From Plutella xylostella (lineage: Eukaryota > Arthropoda > Insecta > Lepidoptera > Plutellidae), in NCBI RefSeq assembly GCF_932276165.1, contig NC_064002.1:6634001-6698000 (forward strand): a stretch of 64,000 nucleotides of DNA. Direction: 5' to 3'. This document shows positions 34,251 to 46,113 of this stretch, one piece after another. How positions within the stretch are numbered: the first letter of the stretch is position 1; every line of letters starts with the position of its first letter. The position numbers and the translations under genes are program-made. Under the pieces are notes generated by a model. That model did not search any database. It saw only the letters and a list, made by a program, of their open reading frames with translations, and was not told the DNA's origin.

Positions 34251-35650
34251 GCATTCACCTACACAAACGCGCTCTACAAGTCAAAACTGTCAGACCACTC
34301 AATACAGGTGAAATAGCCTTAAAACATGTAAAATTTCTCTTTTACAAAATGGCTGCCACTTCATCCGCCATTTTGATTTTTGCAGTTTTCGGAATTTTCC
34401 CATGAATTTCACCATATATCCAACCATTTACAAAGAAAAACATCACCCCACCTTCCCCCCTTCTGGGAGATCAATTCACCTCAACTTGAATCGACGTCGA
34501 ACTTTTTCAAAAATATAATCTCCCGTATTTCTCAGGGTTGCCAGCCGAAAGTGATAAAAATAGTCAAATGTCATTAGTATGAGCCTTTCTGACTAAACTG
34601 CATCATTTTTTTAAATCCAAAACGGTTATTTCTATTTTTCAGGTTTTTGGGGAAAATCTCAAAATTTTCCCTAAAAATGGGGAAATTTTATTTAACTGGT
34701 ATAGTCTACTCAACATACTACACAAATGCGCTATACAAGACAAATCTCCCCAACCACTCTAAATAGGTAAAAAATCCAATCAAAAATCGTGAAAAAAAGT
34801 CACTTTTACAAAATGGCCGCCAAAGCAGTCCGCCATTTTGTTTTTTCAACTTTTCGGAATTTTCCCATAAATTGCACCATAAAACAGACGATGTCAAAAA
34901 AAAATCATCACCCCACCTGCATCCCTTCTGGGAGATCAATTCACCTCAAGTTGGGTCGACGTAAAAAAATCCGAAAAAATATAATCTCGCCTATCGCGCA
35001 GGGTTGCCAGTCGAAAGTAATAAAAATGGTCAAATGTCATTAGTACGGGTCTTTCCGACAAAATTGCATCAAATTTTAAAATCAAAAGTGGCGATTTCTA
35101 CTTTTCATGTTTTTGGGGAAAATCTCGAAATTTACCCTAAAAATGGGGAAAATTCTTTCACATGGCAATTCTACTTGTCAAAATACATAACCGCTCCATA
35201 CAAGTCAAACCTGTCAAATGTCTCCAACACAATAAAAAAACGGTTTAAAAATCCCCGAAAAAACACGTTTTTATAAAAAAATCTCCCCTCCCCCCGCAAT
35301 TAAAAAAAAATCATTTTTTGGAATTTTCCCATAAATTTCATCATGTGCCCCACCGTTTACAAAAAACACCATCCCCCCACCTCCCCCCCTTCCGGGAGAT
35401 CAATTCACCTCAAGTCGGGTCTGACACGCCCTAAACTTTGCTTCACTGCAACTCGGCCGCCATTTTGTTTTTTTATTTTTTTATATTTTTTTTATAATCT
35501 GTCAGACATTCTAAACACACCCTCGAAATATGAAAAAATGTATGGTCACCAAAAAAGAGGAACAAAAAAAATTTTTTTTTTTTACAACTTTTTTTAAAAT
35601 TTCGGATTTTTTCTTTACTCACCCGAGCACCCTGTACATTTCCCTAAAAC
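34250..35650. repeat. ~465-bp tandem repeats, unit I
   Basis: CTTCTGGGAGATCAATTCAC or CTTCCGGGAGATCAATTCAC recurs near 34460, 34926 and 35391. CAGGGTTGCCAG recurs near 34535 and 35000. TCCGCCATTTTG also recurs. The copies differ by many substitutions, so they are older than the unit duplication. Confidence 0.7.
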
Positions 35651-35735
35651 ATTTTCATATCAAAAAATGGCTCCTTCTGGGAGAACTACTATGTCAATGA
35701 ATCAGTGAGTGGTAATCCAGCTTTATATAATATAA

Positions 35736-38700
35736 CTAGAGGTTGCGTTGTGGCGCGGGCTGCAAGCAGCCGCGCGGTGCTTTGATGCTTTCGATTTAGG
35801 TTGGTGTCTGTTTTCAGTATGAATTTCTATTTCAGCAGGGTATTGACTTGAATATACCGTAGCAAATCTTTCTTGCGTTTTATTATGCCTTAACAACTGT
35901 GTTCACTATGATTTTTTTTTTAATTAAAGGGGTACTGACGCGGGAAACAGTTTTCAGTATGAATTTCAGTTTCAGCAGGGTATTGACTTGAATATACCGT
36001 AGCAAATCATTCTTGCGTTTTGTTATGCCTTAAAAACTGTTTTCACTATGGTATGATGTATGTAGGTACCTAAACTGTTTGTAGGTACCTAAACTATTTT
36101 TTTTTATTTATTTACTATGATTTTCATTATAACAGGGGTAGTGATGATTTTTGTTTTAGGTGGGATACGGTTTTCAGTATGAATTTTGGTGAGATACGGT
36201 TATTCACTTGACTATAACGTATCGAATATTTTATGGGGTTTAGTTTTCCCTTGAAATCTCATTTCAGTATGAAATTTGGTAACAGATGGGTTGTTGACTT
36301 GGCCATAATAGACTCACGGGCAATGAAAAGGTTCCACTGAGAAAAGCTAACGGAAAAATCTAGCTTAATGCCGTCTTCTGCAACATTGACGTACATTTAA
36401 CAGAACGTCAGGATATTACCGACTAAAAACGGAAGGTAATATTTTGTTCCAATTTTAAATTAAATCTTTGTAAAAAGTGAGTGGAACTTTTTCTTTGCTC
36501 GGGAGTGTACAATGGATATTTCTTGAATTTGGGTTTACATAAAAAAAAACTCCACAGGAATATTAATATTTGCCTTGAAAACTATTTTCATTATGAATTA
36601 CGGATTGTCTCACACAAATACGGTAGAGAAATTGATCTATATGGTAATTTTTAGGTTTCGTAAACTTTACCTAGTATCGAGATGACATTGTTTTGTGTAC
36701 AAATATTGGGTTCTTTAACACCTCATAAATCTGAGTCTACTCCATTCGCGCGTTTTTCTAGCTTCTCGATTATCAGTTTACTCTGTCCCTGAAGATAAAC
36801 TTTTTCATAGAAACGAAATACACAGGCTTTTTTATTCATTAATTTCTAACGTGGGTTTGCTGTTTGAGACTATTTTTACAGAACTATGTTTACTTCAATT
36901 AAATCCATAATTAGAACTATAAACGCGTCCAAAACTTTGTCTATCTTTTTTATTCATTCAAGGTATTTCTTTGCCACAATCGGCTATCAGGTTATATAGT
37001 TGTGTTGACGAGGGTATGAGTAGTGTTGTCTCGCTTCGCTTGGCGCTACAGGATTTGCAGTATGATGGTTTACATTGTTTTGCCTCGCTTCGCTCGGCTC
37101 CTATTTTACAGTAAGGTAATACTTAAGTTGTATTGCCTCGCTGCGCTCGGCTCTTCAGTGGTTGTGGTATAATGTTTTGCCTCGCTTCGCTCGGCTCTCC
37201 AAGGTTTGTGGTATGATGGCTTGGATTGTTTTGCCTCGCTGCGCTCGGCTCTCCAAGGTTTGTGGTATGATGGCTTGGATTGTTTTGCCTCACTGCGCTC
37301 GGCTCCTCTCCAGGTCTCGGAATGGTAGACTCGGTTGTTTTGCCTCGCTTCCCTCGGCTCTGCAGTTACATAGGCACTTGCTGTTTATTGTACTTTAGCC
37401 TCGCTTCGCTCGGCTCTTCGGGTTTTCGGATGTTGGTTTCAGTAGTTTTGCCTCGCTCCGCTCGACTCTCTAGGTTTTGTATTGATGGTTTAGGTTGTTT
37501 TGCCTCGCTTCGCTCGGCTTTCCACTTCTTAAACGGGACTTTTCCCGTAGTTTTTCTTTATTGATATTAATAATTATGATACGTAATGCTTCGCTCGGAT
37601 TTATTTCCTTTTATGGCAGGGTTACTTGTCAGATGCCTCGCTGCGCTCGGCTGGTTTTATTTTGGTATAGCTTGTAGAAGGACTATGGCCTCGCTGCGCT
37701 CGGCACTTACACTGTGGTAAAGTTGATTTACATTTTGTATAATTTTAGGGAAAATATTTTTTTCTCTAAAAGTGGGGAGTTTTTATTTAAAAAAATAATT
37801 CTTTGTATTTATCTTCACAAATGCGCCATAAACCACAAATCTGTCTGACCACTTCAAAGGGGTGAAATTGCTAATGTTGGTAATTTTTTCTACGTTTTTA
37901 GGGAAATTTTGATTTTTTCCCTACAAGTGGGGAGTTTTTATTTTAAATAATTATTGTTTGTATTTATCTACACAAATGCGCAATATACCATAAATCTGTC
38001 TAACCACTTCAACGGAGTGAAATTGCTAATGTTGGTAATTTTTTCTACGCTTTTAGGGAAAAAAAAAATTTTCCTTTAAGTGGGGAGTTTTTATTTTAAA
38101 TTAAAATTGTATGCATTTAACTACACAAACACGCTATACATTCGAAACTCCTCAGACCATCTCAAAGTGATAAAATTGCATATTTATGTAAATTTTCCCA
38201 TGTTTTTAGGGAAATTTTGATTTTTTTTCCCATAAGTGGGGAGTTTTTTATTTTAAATTAAAATTGTATGCATTTAACTACACAAACACGCTTAACATTC
38301 GAAACCCCTCAGACCATCTCAAAGTGATAAAATTGCATATTTATGTAAATTTTCCCATGTTTTTAGGAAAATTTTGTTTTTTTTTCCGTAAGTGGGGAGT
38401 TTTTATTTTTAATAAAAAATCTATGCATTTAATTACACAAACGCGCCATACATTTGAAACCACTCTGACCATCTTAAAGGGATAAAATTGGATATTTATG
38501 TAAAATTTCCCATGTTTTCAGGGAAATTTTGTTTTTTTCCCTAAAAATGGGGAGTTTTTATTTCATAGAAAAATTAAGCGTACCTAAACACACAAACGCG
38601 CTCTACAAGTCAAAACTGTCAGACCCCTCAATACAGGTGAAATTACCTTAAAACATGTAAAATTTCTCTTTTACAAAATGGCTGCCACTTCATCCGCCAT

Positions 38701-40053
38701 TTTGATTTTTGCAGTTTTCGGAATTTTTCTATTAATTTCACCATATATCCAACCATGTACAAAGAAAAACATCACCCCAGCTCCCCCCCTTCTGGGAGAT
38801 CAATTCACCTCAACCTGAATCGACGTCGAACTTTTTCAAAAATATAATCTCCCGTATTTCTCAGGGTTGCCAGCCGAAAGTAATAAAAATAGTCAAATGT
38901 CATTAGTATGAGCCTTTCTGACCAAACTGCATCATTTTTTTAAATCCAAAACGGTTATTTCTATTTTTTAAGTTTTTGGGGAAAATCTCAAAATTTTCCC
39001 TAAAAATGGGGAAATTTTATTTAGAAGGTATAGTCTACTCAACAAACTACACAAATGCGCTATACCAGACAAATCTCCTCAACCACTCTAAACATGTGAA
39101 AAAACCAATCAAAAATCGTGAAAAAAAGTCACTTTTACAAAATGGCCGCCAAAGCAGTCCGCCATTTTGTTTTTTCAACTTTTCGGAATTTTCCCATAAA
39201 CTGCACCATACAACAGACCGTGTCCAAAAAAAATCATCACCCCACCTGCCTCCCTTCTGGGAGATCAATTCACCTCAAGTTGGGACGACGTAAAAAAATC
39301 CGAAAAAATATAATCTCGCCTATCGCCCAGGGTTGCCAGTCGAAAGTAATAAAAATGGTCAAATGTCATTAGTACGGGTCTTTCCGATAAAACTGCATCA
39401 AATTTTAAAATCAAAAGTGGCCATTTCTACTTTTCATGTTTTTGGGGAAAATCTCGAAATTTACCCTAAAAATGGGGAATTTTTTTTCACATGGCAACTC
39501 TACTCGTCAAACTACACAACCGCTCCATACAAGTCAAACCTGTCAAATGCCTCGAACACAATAAAAAAATGCTTTGAAAATCCCCGAAAAAACACGTTTT
39601 TATAAAAAAATCTCCCCTCCCCCCGCAAATAAAAAAAAATCATTTTTTGGAATTTTCCCGTAAATTTCATCATGTTCCTCACCGTTTACAAAAAACAGCA
39701 TCGCCCCACCTCTCCCCCTTCCGGGAGATCAATTCACCTCAAGTCGGGTCTGACACGCCCTAAACTAAACTCGGCCGCCATTTTGTTTTTTTATTTTTTT
39801 ATATTTTTTTTATAATCTGTCAGACATTCTTAATACACCCTCGAAATATAAAAAAATGTATGGTCACCAAAATGGAGGAACAAAAAAAATTTTTTTTTTT
39901 TACAACTTTTTTTAAAATGTCGAGGTTTTTCTCTACTCACCTGAGCACCCTGTACATTTCCCTAAAACATTATTATATCAAAAAATGGCTCCTTCTGGGA
40001 GAACTACTATGTCAATCAGTCAGTCAGTGGTAATCCAGCTTTATATATTATAA
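35736..40053 (-). mobile_element. Helitron-like unit II (complete, 4318 bp)
   Basis: It is joined head-to-tail to unit I with no spacer, giving CTAG directly followed by TTATATTATA on the minus strand at 35735/35736. It has the same internal order as unit I: ~150-bp minisatellite (35800-36310), mirror-repeat array (37020-37540 and 37590-37700), ~157-bp repeats (37770-38560) and ~465-bp repeats (38560-39990). It lacks the hAT-type MITE. Host DNA resumes at 40054 (TAACGTGCC). Its last 2.06 kb equal the first 2.06 kb of the window. Confidence 0.6.
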
Positions 40054-40539
40054 TAACGTGCCGATTGCACGACAGCTCTTGTTCGTTCGTTTCTCATCAG
40101 TATAGAGTAACGATCCTGTACTTACCGTGCGTCACCATACCCATGAGCAGTCCAATGATCTTTAGGCAGTTTAGAACAAAAGCTGCATTATACAGTTTCT
40201 TCAGCAGAGACATCGAAATAAAAAATTGATTGCAGAACTATCCCCAGGAGCAGTCTACAGGTCACTTTGGGCAGTTCAGAAGAAAGCTGCTTTAATAGAA
40301 TACCCTACCTCAGCGGAGGCATCAAATTGAAGTGCTATAACACTTTTAGAAGCGGTGCACGTTACCCGATTTGTCGTCATCCATGCCGATGCGGCTACGG
40401 CGACTGCAGGTCCTCAGGCTTCGTTGGTGTGCCCTTGTATGGCTAACATGACCAACCTTGGCAGTAAACGTTCGTCTGCATATGCAAAAATCACTGATGA
40501 ATAGCGAACGTTACTCGATACCTTCTAAATAAGTCACTC

Positions 40540-41120
40540 ATAATGATGGCTGATGATGATGATGACCATGCTAGCAATACAGGTGCAGGCGGTTCCGCTG
40601 AGCATAAAATCTCTTCCCAGACAGGGGGCGTTTGGATCTGGCAACCAGAACAGGAGTGCCAGGTGTGCGCAGCGATGCAGGTGGGACAACACAGCCGCCA
40701 GGGCAGGAGTACATGGCTGGGTCTATGGCCACTGGTTTGTGCTACCTGCAGCGATGCAGGTAGCACAAACCAGTGGCCAGGGCCAGGACCGGGTGTACGC
40801 TGCGATGCAGGTGGCACAAAACGGTGGCCAGGGCCAGGACCGGGTGTACAGACGCCAGGGCAGGAGTGCATGGCTGGGTCTATGCAGCGATGCAGGTACC
40901 ACAAACCGGTGGCCAGGGCCAGGACCGGGTGTACGCTGCGATGCAGGTGGCACGAGACGGCGGCCAGCGCAGGAGCACAGGGCCGGGTGTATGCTGCGAT
41001 GCAGGTGGCACGAACCGGTGGCCAGGGCAGGAGCGCAGGGCCGGGTGTACGCTGCGATGCAGGTGGCACGAGACGGCGGCCAGCGCAGGAGCACAGGGCC
41101 GGGTGCAGGTTACACGAAAC
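40540..41120. repeat. GC-rich ~60-bp minisatellite
   Basis: TGCGATGCAGGTGGCAC or GCAGCGATGCAGGT recurs about eight times between 40668 and 41115, about 60 bp apart. The copies alternate with GGCCAGGGC(CAGGAC)CGGGTGTA and GGCGGCCAGCGCAGGAGCAC. It is strikingly GC-rich for this window. Three frames on the plus strand and more than one on the minus strand stay open, because the repeat lacks stop codons, so the long open frames are not evidence of a gene. Confidence 0.75.
40727..40778. repeat. Perfect 24-bp hairpin
   Basis: Arms 40727-40750 (GGCCACTGGTTTGTGCTACC TGCA) and 40755-40778 are perfect inverses with a 4-nt loop GCGA. It lies inside the minisatellite, so one arm is an inverted repeat-unit fragment. 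Confidence 0.9.
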
Positions 41121-41794
41121 TTCAATTTCACCGAATCGGCCTGCCTACCCTCAGCGGGTAGGTACCGGCGGATCACACTCGCCGCACATGCCACAATGTC
41201 CCAACATACTGAAACTCGGAGCCACGTGCTTCCTGTAAAAAATCCTATGACGGTCCTGGAAAGCTCCTGTTTGTAAAGCCTTACATAAGCTATAATCAAG
41301 TGCATTATTGTAATAGCAAAGTTTTTATCAACTGTTTTCTAAAAATATTAGAAATTGAGGGTAGAAAAATATATTTTTATAATTTTTTCCTGTATAAAAT
41401 TAACATATGCTTTACTTAAAGCGGTCATTAATGTAAGTATCTAGCTCAAGCGCCACTAGTAGGACCGGAATATGTGATCAATCATCACCACGACTATTGA
41501 ATCGGACCCTACTGCGTGGGATAAAAACCCCAAGCGCCGGAGCATTATGACCAGTGGCTGAGCTTTTAAAAGCAGTAAATAATAGCATTTTACTCACGGC
41601 TTATCAACTCAAACCTTCGTTGCGAAATCCTCAGCAATGGCCGGCAGGCCCCGCGCCGCCTGGTCCGCATCACGCTACAGCTCCCGGCAGCGAGGACTCC
41701 GCAAATTCAATATTATATTTTTCCCCGTCGGAGCGAAGCCGACGAGAACCGTGGCTACATTGAGCCATTTTGCCGAAGTGTTCACTTCAAAAAT
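41121..41794. other. No gene supported
   Basis: Mixed composition. On the minus strand downstream of the promoter-like site at 41803 there is an ATG (about 41763) with an open frame of about 32 codons ending in a stop. I do not recognise it. Confidence 0.3.
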
Positions 41795-41802
41795 CAAAAA
41801 CC

Positions 41803-41838
41803 AACTGAGGCGCGCGGGCGACTCACTCTATTTATATA
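41803..41838 (-). promoter_or_regulatory. TATA box plus initiator, second copy
   Basis: On the minus strand, TATATAAATA (41829-41838) precedes TCAGTT (41803-41808) with the same spacing as at 28356. About 155 bp upstream also match the first copy in inverted orientation, including the phrases GACAGTTAAATAAAGTCC and AAGGTGCGGGTGCC. The sequence downstream of the initiator differs from the first copy. Confidence 0.5.
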
Positions 41839-41984
41839 GGCACCCGCACCTTGCAAATTAAAGGTGGAGAGAAAAATGGACTTTATTTAACTGTCACTGT
41901 GATCCTTATGATGCCGAACACGGAGAAAGTCGAAACGCCATATCTCACAATGTTTAACTAGGTTTCAGATAGGCTCAGACTACA

Positions 41985-42189
41985 TAATAAAAAATACTTT
42001 AAAAAAGTTATCCAAAAAAAAAAAAAACATAATTAATCCACTGAGGTCGATTTTCGTAGAAAATTAGGAAAAAAAATCATAACTCCTAAACTACAAAAAA
42101 TTGCTGAACATACATAGGGGTGATTTGGCTACCCCTTGACCTAAGGAATCAAACATTTTCCTTTGAACGTCACTCTTTGGGCCACCCTG
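41985..42189 (-). repeat. Right ~200-bp terminal inverted repeat
   Basis: Inverted partner of 26763-26966, ending CACTCTTTGGGCCACCCTG next to TA. Immediately inside, the sequence reads straight into the promoter-bearing segment, without the foldback and hairpin insertions present on the left. Confidence 0.65.
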
Positions 42190-42191
42190 TA

Positions 42192-43063
42192 TATGAAAAT
42201 GGTCGGCCGTAGCCTGTAGTTGCGTCTAGTCGGTCGCTATGTTGCGTGTCGCCTAGTGTACGCCTACACTCACATAGGAACGTACAAATACATCCATCGA
42301 ATTTGTAACACCTCGTTTTCAGCGAAAACCTCTCACCGTTCACCGTTGGTTGCGATCTGTTAATTTGATTGCGTCGTAAATTTTGTAACACTTTTTCTCA
42401 TAGCTTTCTTTACTGCCCAAGTTTACCGTTTATGGTTGCTAAGAGTAATGGCGGTTTGCAGTAACACCTCCCTGTTGGGTAATTATTTAGAGCTTAGCTG
42501 TTATTTCAACTCTCAAAGAAATCTATATATTTTCTTCGTCTCGAGAACCATACAAAATAAACGTAGGTATTTGTTTTCCACTCGTAAAGAAGCGGCACGA
42601 TCAAAGTCGTCGGGCCTTCACAATTTCATAGAGTGTATGTAACTTAAAATAAGACTGAACTTATTATATACAGACACAGGAAATAAGAATTTTCAATTTT
42701 TTATAAATCTATTATGTTAACTTTCCAAAAATAAAGAGTAAATGAAATAACAGCGTGATATCCTAATTGTGATATAGTACCTAACCAGACGTTTATAGGA
42801 ACCCGTATCTGGCAGCCAATAGAGGAAAAGTGTCAGGAAAATAAAGAGGTTTCTGGCAAAAGAATCGGCTAATCAGGACGTAGTGTTGTCCCGGATACGT
42901 TCCGTGTTTTCCGGAATTATTGTCACAGTTGTCTGCAAAGAGATATGGTTGTTTGTTGCGTAGCCACCGAGTGTGGTTTATACACACACGTAAATTAATA
43001 ATAATATTGGATTCCGGGGGATTCAGAAGTCCGGATTCAGGTATTACGCATAAAAAGTATAGA
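42192..43063. other. No gene supported
   Basis: Mixed AT-rich sequence with a few short open frames and no recognisable motif. Confidence 0.35.
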
Positions 43064-43186
43064 CTAAGGATGACTTGCATCAAACATTTAAACGAAATTA
43101 AAATCTATTGCTCTCTTCCTTCGACAGTATACTGACCGAGCGGGACAGCAATAGATTTAATTTCTTTTTTTGCAAGTCACCCTTAG
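43064..43186. mobile_element. Short MITE
   Basis: The ends CTAAGGATGACTTGCA and TGCAAGTCACCCTTAG are inverse with one mismatch. The inner arms, GAAATTAAAATCTATTGCT and AGCAATAGATTTAATTTC, extend the pairing. It is 123 bp with no ORF. Confidence 0.65.
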
Positions 43187-43194
43187 AATCATTA

Positions 43195-43325
43195 CCATCA
43201 GCCCGTAATAGTTCATTGCTGATCAAAGGCATAAATCTGTGTGTAGTGTACACACACAAGTATCAGCACCAACTGAGAATCGAACCCAGGACTAGTGTAG
43301 TTTACTGCTACTCCATTCGATCATC
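43195..43325 (-). mobile_element. tRNA-like SINE fragment
   Basis: The minus strand reads ATGGAGTAGCAGTAAACTAC, then CTGGGTTCGATTCTCAG, a B-box-like T arm. The A box is poor. Probably a SINE head or tRNA pseudogene. Confidence 0.35.
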
Positions 43326-45156
43326 ATGATTTTGTTACATTACCTTAAATTCATTACATTTTTCATTTACCATTACATTAGTTCTAAATCTACAACAACA
43401 TTCATGATATTAATTACCTATACACAGAATTAATAAAACCAGAAGATAATGTACAAGTTTTATTTATTCAACAGAGTCTGTCGAAAAAAACAACATTTGA
43501 GCAAATCAATAAAGATAAAAATGATAAAACATCATTGTATGTAAGTATAAAATATGTTTCGCCATCCAAGTAACCTATTATTTCCTAAGTAATATAAACA
43601 AGTAGGAATAATAAATAGGTAACAAAACAATCATAATAATTCGATACACATTTAGTTAGGTACTTGCTAACAATAGTTTCATATTTTATTCGGTAGTTCC
43701 ATTAAATTCTTACACAAATATTGTCTACTTCTTTTTATAGTAATGGTTCTACATAGGTATTCTTCAAGTGATTTAAAAAAATCGTTATAATTTACATTAC
43801 AGTTCTTACCTATCCATCTAATATGTTTAATAAGTATTTTACATTACAACAACGTAGAGTCACAGCTTTTCACAATCATGTCTTAAAATTACAATGAAGT
43901 TTCTACAGTTTTTAAGGTCATGAAACTTATGAAACGTTTTAAACCTAGAGCCAGCATGCAATAACATTGATTTATTCAACCCAGACTTTTCTACTAATTT
44001 TGGAAAGTCTGGTTTAAATAGATTTTAGTAAAAGTGTTATCACATAGGTACCTATTTTTTATTGTTGTTAATATCCAGTAGGCACATAAAACATACATAT
44101 AAGTATATGAGTAAGGATTTACAAAGTATAAATAAATATGTTGGTAGATACGTAGGTTCATAATACATATTTTTTACCAGAACTTTTAGTTCACTGGTAG
44201 GTACAAGATTGGTGTGTAAAATTTATTTTCGGAAAAAATAAACAATACCGATTTTTTTATAAATTAAAATAATGATATTCAATGAACATATATATTACAA
44301 TTATTTGCTACTGAAACGGCTAAATTATGGTTATGTTATCACGTATGTGTTTCATTTCCATACCTAATATTCAAATTAGGCTTTAATTTTAGGCTCCTTT
44401 TGTTAATATACATGGGAATCACGAATCTTCTTTTATACAAATACAATTAGTTACGATTTATAATATTATTAAGTATATAATATATATTTAATTTTAGGTT
44501 AAAACAGGTCATATACTATTCATTCTCCAAATTTCATAATTAATTAAATCTACTTCATTTTTCATACCCTACCCAAAGTACATGCTCCTAATAAAAAAGT
44601 ATCATCTCTTAACTATTTTATACAATTGTATTCTACGTTTAAAAAAAAACAAAATCAATCTTTAAAATTATTATTACTTACTGCTGCCACGTTAGCTTCA
44701 AATGACTTGTTTAAATTTTGTAGTAAGTATAGTGATCTTTCAATATTAATAAAATTAATTTTATAATGTTAGTGTTATATTTCATAACTCAAGATTATAT
44801 TTCAAACGGCGGCAACGTGATAAAAATCTGCTCTCCCAAGCATTTTTTTCATTTAAAATTCGTAAATTTCTTGATTGTTATAAATATTAAGTTCAATAAA
44901 ATTTTCATTTAATTCGGTTAATTTATTAAATTTAAATTAATAATTTAAATTAATTGTAAAGTAAAAAAATCTACTACATACCTATTCATAATGTTGTTTT
45001 AACAATTTTTAACTATACATATTTGTTTAAAATCAAAAAATAATTTTAATCTACAGGCCCGCCTGAAGCGAATTGTACTTTTAAAATCAAAAGTACGTAT
45101 AGATTAAAATTTCATTATGATTTTTACAATGTAAATTCTTATGGCATTTCCTTTAC
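43326..45156. other. AT-rich DNA, no gene seen
   Basis: Very AT-rich, with long runs of short A/T words. If the exon candidates upstream are real, the 3' UTR or a long intron of that gene may lie here, but nothing marks it. Confidence 0.35.
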
Positions 45157-45189
45157 CTTTTTTATGCCGAACATCATCGCAGCATTTTC
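45157..45189 (-). CDS. Candidate 33-bp microexon
   Basis: On the minus strand it is bounded by TTTCTTTCCAG and GTAAAGG. In one frame it reads ENAAMMFGIKK, in phase with the open frame of the candidate exon at 46044-46113. In another frame it reaches a stop after about five codons, which could instead end a protein. No family recognised. This is based only on splice-site quality and phase. Confidence 0.3.
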
Positions 45190-46043
45190 CTGGAAAGAAA
45201 GCAAACATTCATATAATTCCAATTAAATTAAAATATTTAGTTGTACCTATTTAAATTTTTACATCTATAGGCGAAATTAATTCTAATAGCATTCTCTTTT
45301 TTGTGAATGGAGAGAAGAATTGAGCCAAAGTAACCCGCCTTTCGTAATCGGCACTTTAAATGTTACAGATGGATCCGTGAAAGCTCCGAAACTTTGATTT
45401 TGGTAAGGTAGAGTAGAGTGCCGCCCCTGTGGTGTTATCGTGAAATCAAGACGAAGTAACATTTACGAAGTAATTAGTGTCAAATTCAATGCATTTTAAA
45501 TCCGAAAATCTTGGTCAAAATAATAAGTTCGATCGGGGTACGAAACGAAAGAATGTAAAAAGTACATCTAATTCGATTAGTGTCAGGGTGGTAATATATT
45601 TGTTTGAAAGAATTATATTCCTTTAAAAATGCTAAGAACCCTTTGGGTCCGATCGTCCCTAACATCTGTCTGTCCTTTGTCACACACTCCGAATCAGATT
45701 AATCTATTGGATACCTCGCCGTTTGTTCTCATGCGACAGACTACAAACATATTGGGGGTATGTAGAAGTAATTGTGGTATTTCATACCTCATTGTAATGT
45801 TTGATCTAACCAAATTTTAAAGGTTAACGTCCATCTATCGGTGTAGTACTTAACGGAACAAATGGATTTTCATAAATGTATATAGAAACGGCGTCGGCAA
45901 TGCCGATGAAGTTGATGCACTTGTGTGAATTTCTATACAAAGAATACTGAATGCGATGCGTCCGTTGTGTACGATGCCGAAGGGTGAACGTTTTCCTGAA
46001 CAGTGCGAGGATGAACTTGTAATATAATGGTAGTACTACTTAC

Positions 46044-46113
46044 CTTAGTATAAAATTGGTGAAAGATACTGTTGAGCAGGCCACGGTGAGAACTAGCGAG
46101 GCGGGGGCGGAAC
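46044..46113 (-). CDS. Candidate 70-bp exon
   Basis: The minus strand shows CATTGTTTCAG before it and CTAAG followed by GTAAGTAGT after it, both strong splice signals. Two of three frames are open. One gives a hydrophobic segment (SAPASLVLTVACSTVSFTNF) that could span a membrane. The other joins in phase with the 33-bp exon 854 bp downstream. The protein is unknown. Confidence 0.35.

Larger units (their letters stand above)
31149..35735 (-). mobile_element. Helitron-like unit I (complete, 4587 bp)
   Basis: On the minus strand it runs from TTATATTATATAAAGCTGG (5') to a GC hairpin, a 13-nt spacer and CCTCTAG (3'). The base after CTAG is T and the sequence outside the distal end of the array (40054) supplies A, so the pair of units fits insertion between A and T. 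The unit has no Rep gene. From 3' to 5' it contains a roughly 150-bp minisatellite, the CTCGCTTCGCTC array, a hAT-type MITE, roughly 157-bp repeats and roughly 465-bp repeats. The start is TT rather than the usual TC, so the Helitron call is an inference. Confidence 0.6.

Noticed and set aside
31149..38560. CRISPR-like regular repeats
   Set aside because: Repeats are spaced regularly, but the units are 55-465 bp, the spacers are themselves related, and there are no cas genes. This is an insect genome with tandem repeats.
40491..41305. Five overlapping long open frames as genes
   Set aside because: All lie on both strands over one GC-rich minisatellite whose units lack stops, so openness is a by-product.
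41540..41861. Histone gene near the second promoter copy
   Set aside because: A plus-strand frame has GLRKF and FPVG in an order reminiscent of H2A, but the surrounding residues do not match and the promoter points the other way.
26763..42189. Maverick/Polinton element
   Set aside because: Size and long inverted ends would fit, but the ends adjoin TA and not a 6-bp duplication, and no polymerase B, integrase, ATPase or capsid frame is present.
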